Positions 62,712 to 64,000 of a DNA stretch of 64,000 nt are shown piece after piece. A model generated the notes under the pieces. The model saw only the letters and a program-made list of their open reading frames with translations, ran no database searches and was not told the origin of the DNA. Position numbers and translations under genes: made by a program. Origin of the DNA: Psococerastis gibbosa (taxonomy: Eukaryota; Arthropoda; Insecta; Psocodea; Psocidae); contig OZ020492.1 of NCBI GenBank assembly GCA_963971405.1, positions 2,418,001 through 2,482,000 of the forward strand, given 5' to 3'. The stretch's first letter is position 1. Each line of letters begins with the position of its first letter.

Positions 62712-62723
62712 ACCGGCACCATC

Positions 62724-63115
62724 ATCTAGTCAAAATGACATGGTCTCAAAAAAATATTGCTTACAAAATAGTTGAAATATCTCCCTTAGGCCCATAACTT
62801 ATGGGGCAGTCATATGTACGCCAGCAACTAAAATCAAGAAAACGCCTCCTGGGTCACTCCAGGCTCATTCACGGCCATCTTATGTCACTGTACTACTGTA
62901 ACGTCTTACTGTCAGTGGTGCATGCCCTGCTCCGTTTACAGAAGTGCCAGATCCCTGCTGCCGCTTCGGTGACAACTACAGTGCCTGCTCGGAAATAGGT
63001 TTTGTTAGGTACTTTATTTTGGACGAAAAACAGACCTGAACTTACAAAGCATCGACAGGAAAGTTCCTTAGATTTTTTTCTTTATTTTACACGGTAATTA
63101 GCCTATGCTATTGTT
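62724..63115. other. No gene recognised
   Basis: A 65-codon ORF at 62,801-62,998 has no recognised domain. No other feature. Confidence 0.3.
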
Positions 63116-63119
63116 TTAC

Positions 63120-63290
63120 ATTCTCCCCTCTGCTTCCAATGGGAGGGGAATGCCGATTACCTATTCAGCTGCAATGGCATTGAGGTAGAAAACCGAATTG
63201 AGACACAGGAGGGATTGGCCGAGCTCTATTGCGCGGCACGGCCTCAAATGGCCTACCAGCCAAGGACGGGCGTTGGCTGAAGAAGAAGAT
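63120..63290 (+). pseudogene. Non-LTR retrotransposon 3' end, second copy of the 35.9-kb family
   Basis: GGGGAATGCCGATTACCTAT, TCAGCTGCAATGGCATTGAG, GACACAGGAGGGATTGGCCG and GGCCTACCAGCC match 36.02-36.12 kb. Ends with GGCTGAAGAAGAAGAT. Confidence 0.65.
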
Positions 63291-63295
63291 ATTCT

Positions 63296-63632
63296 GAACC
63301 AAACTATCAAGGGGGATGGGGTTTGTTAACACTAATAAGTACTACGATATAGTATCTGACTGAAATATAAGACATCGTCGGAGCCGCTTTTAAGAAAAAA
63401 TATTTGTAGTCATTGTAAAACCACCAAATGAAGTTACCAAAAAAATTGACAGTATTTTTTTGAACCTACTTGTCGAATTTCTTCAAATTCTATTGAGTAG
63501 TTTGGTCCCAAATTGAGTTACAGACAGACATTTCTTAAAAACCGATTGTTTTGTAAACTCGAAATCTCGAATTGAAAATTTAGATCATCATAAAGCTTTC
63601 CTTATACTGACGTATAAATAGGAAAGCAATAA
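63296..63632 (+). mobile_element. GCTTTCC element, 3' fragment
   Basis: CCAAACTATCAAGGGG, CATCGTCGGAGCCGCTTTTA, GTTACAGACAGACATTTCTT, and the terminal hairpin GCTTTCCTTATACTGACGTA with TAAATAGGAAAGC. Confidence 0.6.
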
Positions 63633-64000
63633 AAATCCAGCTTTCAGGAGCCCACATAAAGAAGACATTTCTATCGAAAACATAACAATTTGGAGTAGAA
63701 TAAAATGGCTCCCTATTTATTAGACTAGTTAAGTGCTCGTACCTGGTTAAGTTATAAATCTACAGAATGCAATAGCTGCAACTAATGAAGACCTCATAAG
63801 TTTTCCCTTATCTTAACAATCCTGTATGTTTTTTTTTTTGGAGGAGACAGGAAGACGTTTTGGAACTGCAATAACCGTCACACTTAAAAATTTAAACTAG
63901 GTTTACGATCATTAAACTTACACAATCAATTCATATCATTTCAGATATTTGATTTCTAAGACCATAACAAAATAATATTAAATTAAATCAGTCAAAAAAT
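63633..64000. other. No gene recognised
   Basis: AT-rich to the window edge. Confidence 0.3.

Overview
The window looks like arthropod, most likely insect, nuclear DNA from a large, AT-rich, repeat-laden genome. Three things point this way. There are GT-AG introns throughout. Five exons encode a recognisable insect-type ephrin. The rest is dense with short and decayed eukaryotic transposable elements: tRNA- and 5S-derived SINEs, MITEs, and fragments of non-LTR and Penelope-like retroelements. There is no prokaryotic gene organisation. The species cannot be fixed from the sequence alone; a large-genome insect (possibly hemipteroid) is a guess.

Layout. From 1 to about 40.7 kb I find no host exon that I can defend. 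This stretch is intergenic or a long 5' intron of the ephrin gene, built from layered repeats: tRNA-derived SINE copies (SINE1), a second SINE-like family (SINE2), a foldback family with GCTTTCC ends, MITEs, non-LTR retrotransposon 3' ends, a 21-bp minisatellite (about 7.24-7.59 kb), and G-rich elements. From 40,813 to 47,231 (+) lie five consecutive exons of an ephrin gene, with continuous reading phase, canonical splice sites, the receptor-binding domain, a Pro/Ser/Thr stalk and a hydrophobic C-terminus that suggests a GPI anchor. The signal-peptide exon(s) are not found. Its introns carry a TA-flanked MITE, a 275-bp near-perfect palindrome, a 5S-derived SINE and a SINE2. From 47.2 to 53.4 kb the sequence is largely unique and AT-rich (possible 3' UTR and intergenic), apart from a retrotransposon relic and one MITE.

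From 53.5 to 60.9 kb, on the minus strand, four short ORF segments with matching phase-1 splice junctions (60,841-60,937; 60,158-60,202; 55,010-55,081; 53,512-53,627) make a plausible small gene that I do not recognise. Its introns hold the most interesting structure in the window. A composite Penelope-like element (55,091-58,358) has three terminal repeats, in both orientations, and is flanked by a 9-bp direct repeat that coincides with the splice acceptor of the 55-kb exon. A GC-rich MITE nearby is itself broken by a 5S-derived SINE and has a natural empty site in a paralogous segment 4.8 kb away. The last 3 kb hold G-rich tandem modules, a 5S-SINE and retroelement tails.

No intact autonomous transposon, real tRNA or rRNA gene, or CRISPR is visible. 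All retroelement coding relics are truncated or broken. Repeat boundaries marked 'about' were judged by eye against other copies in this window.
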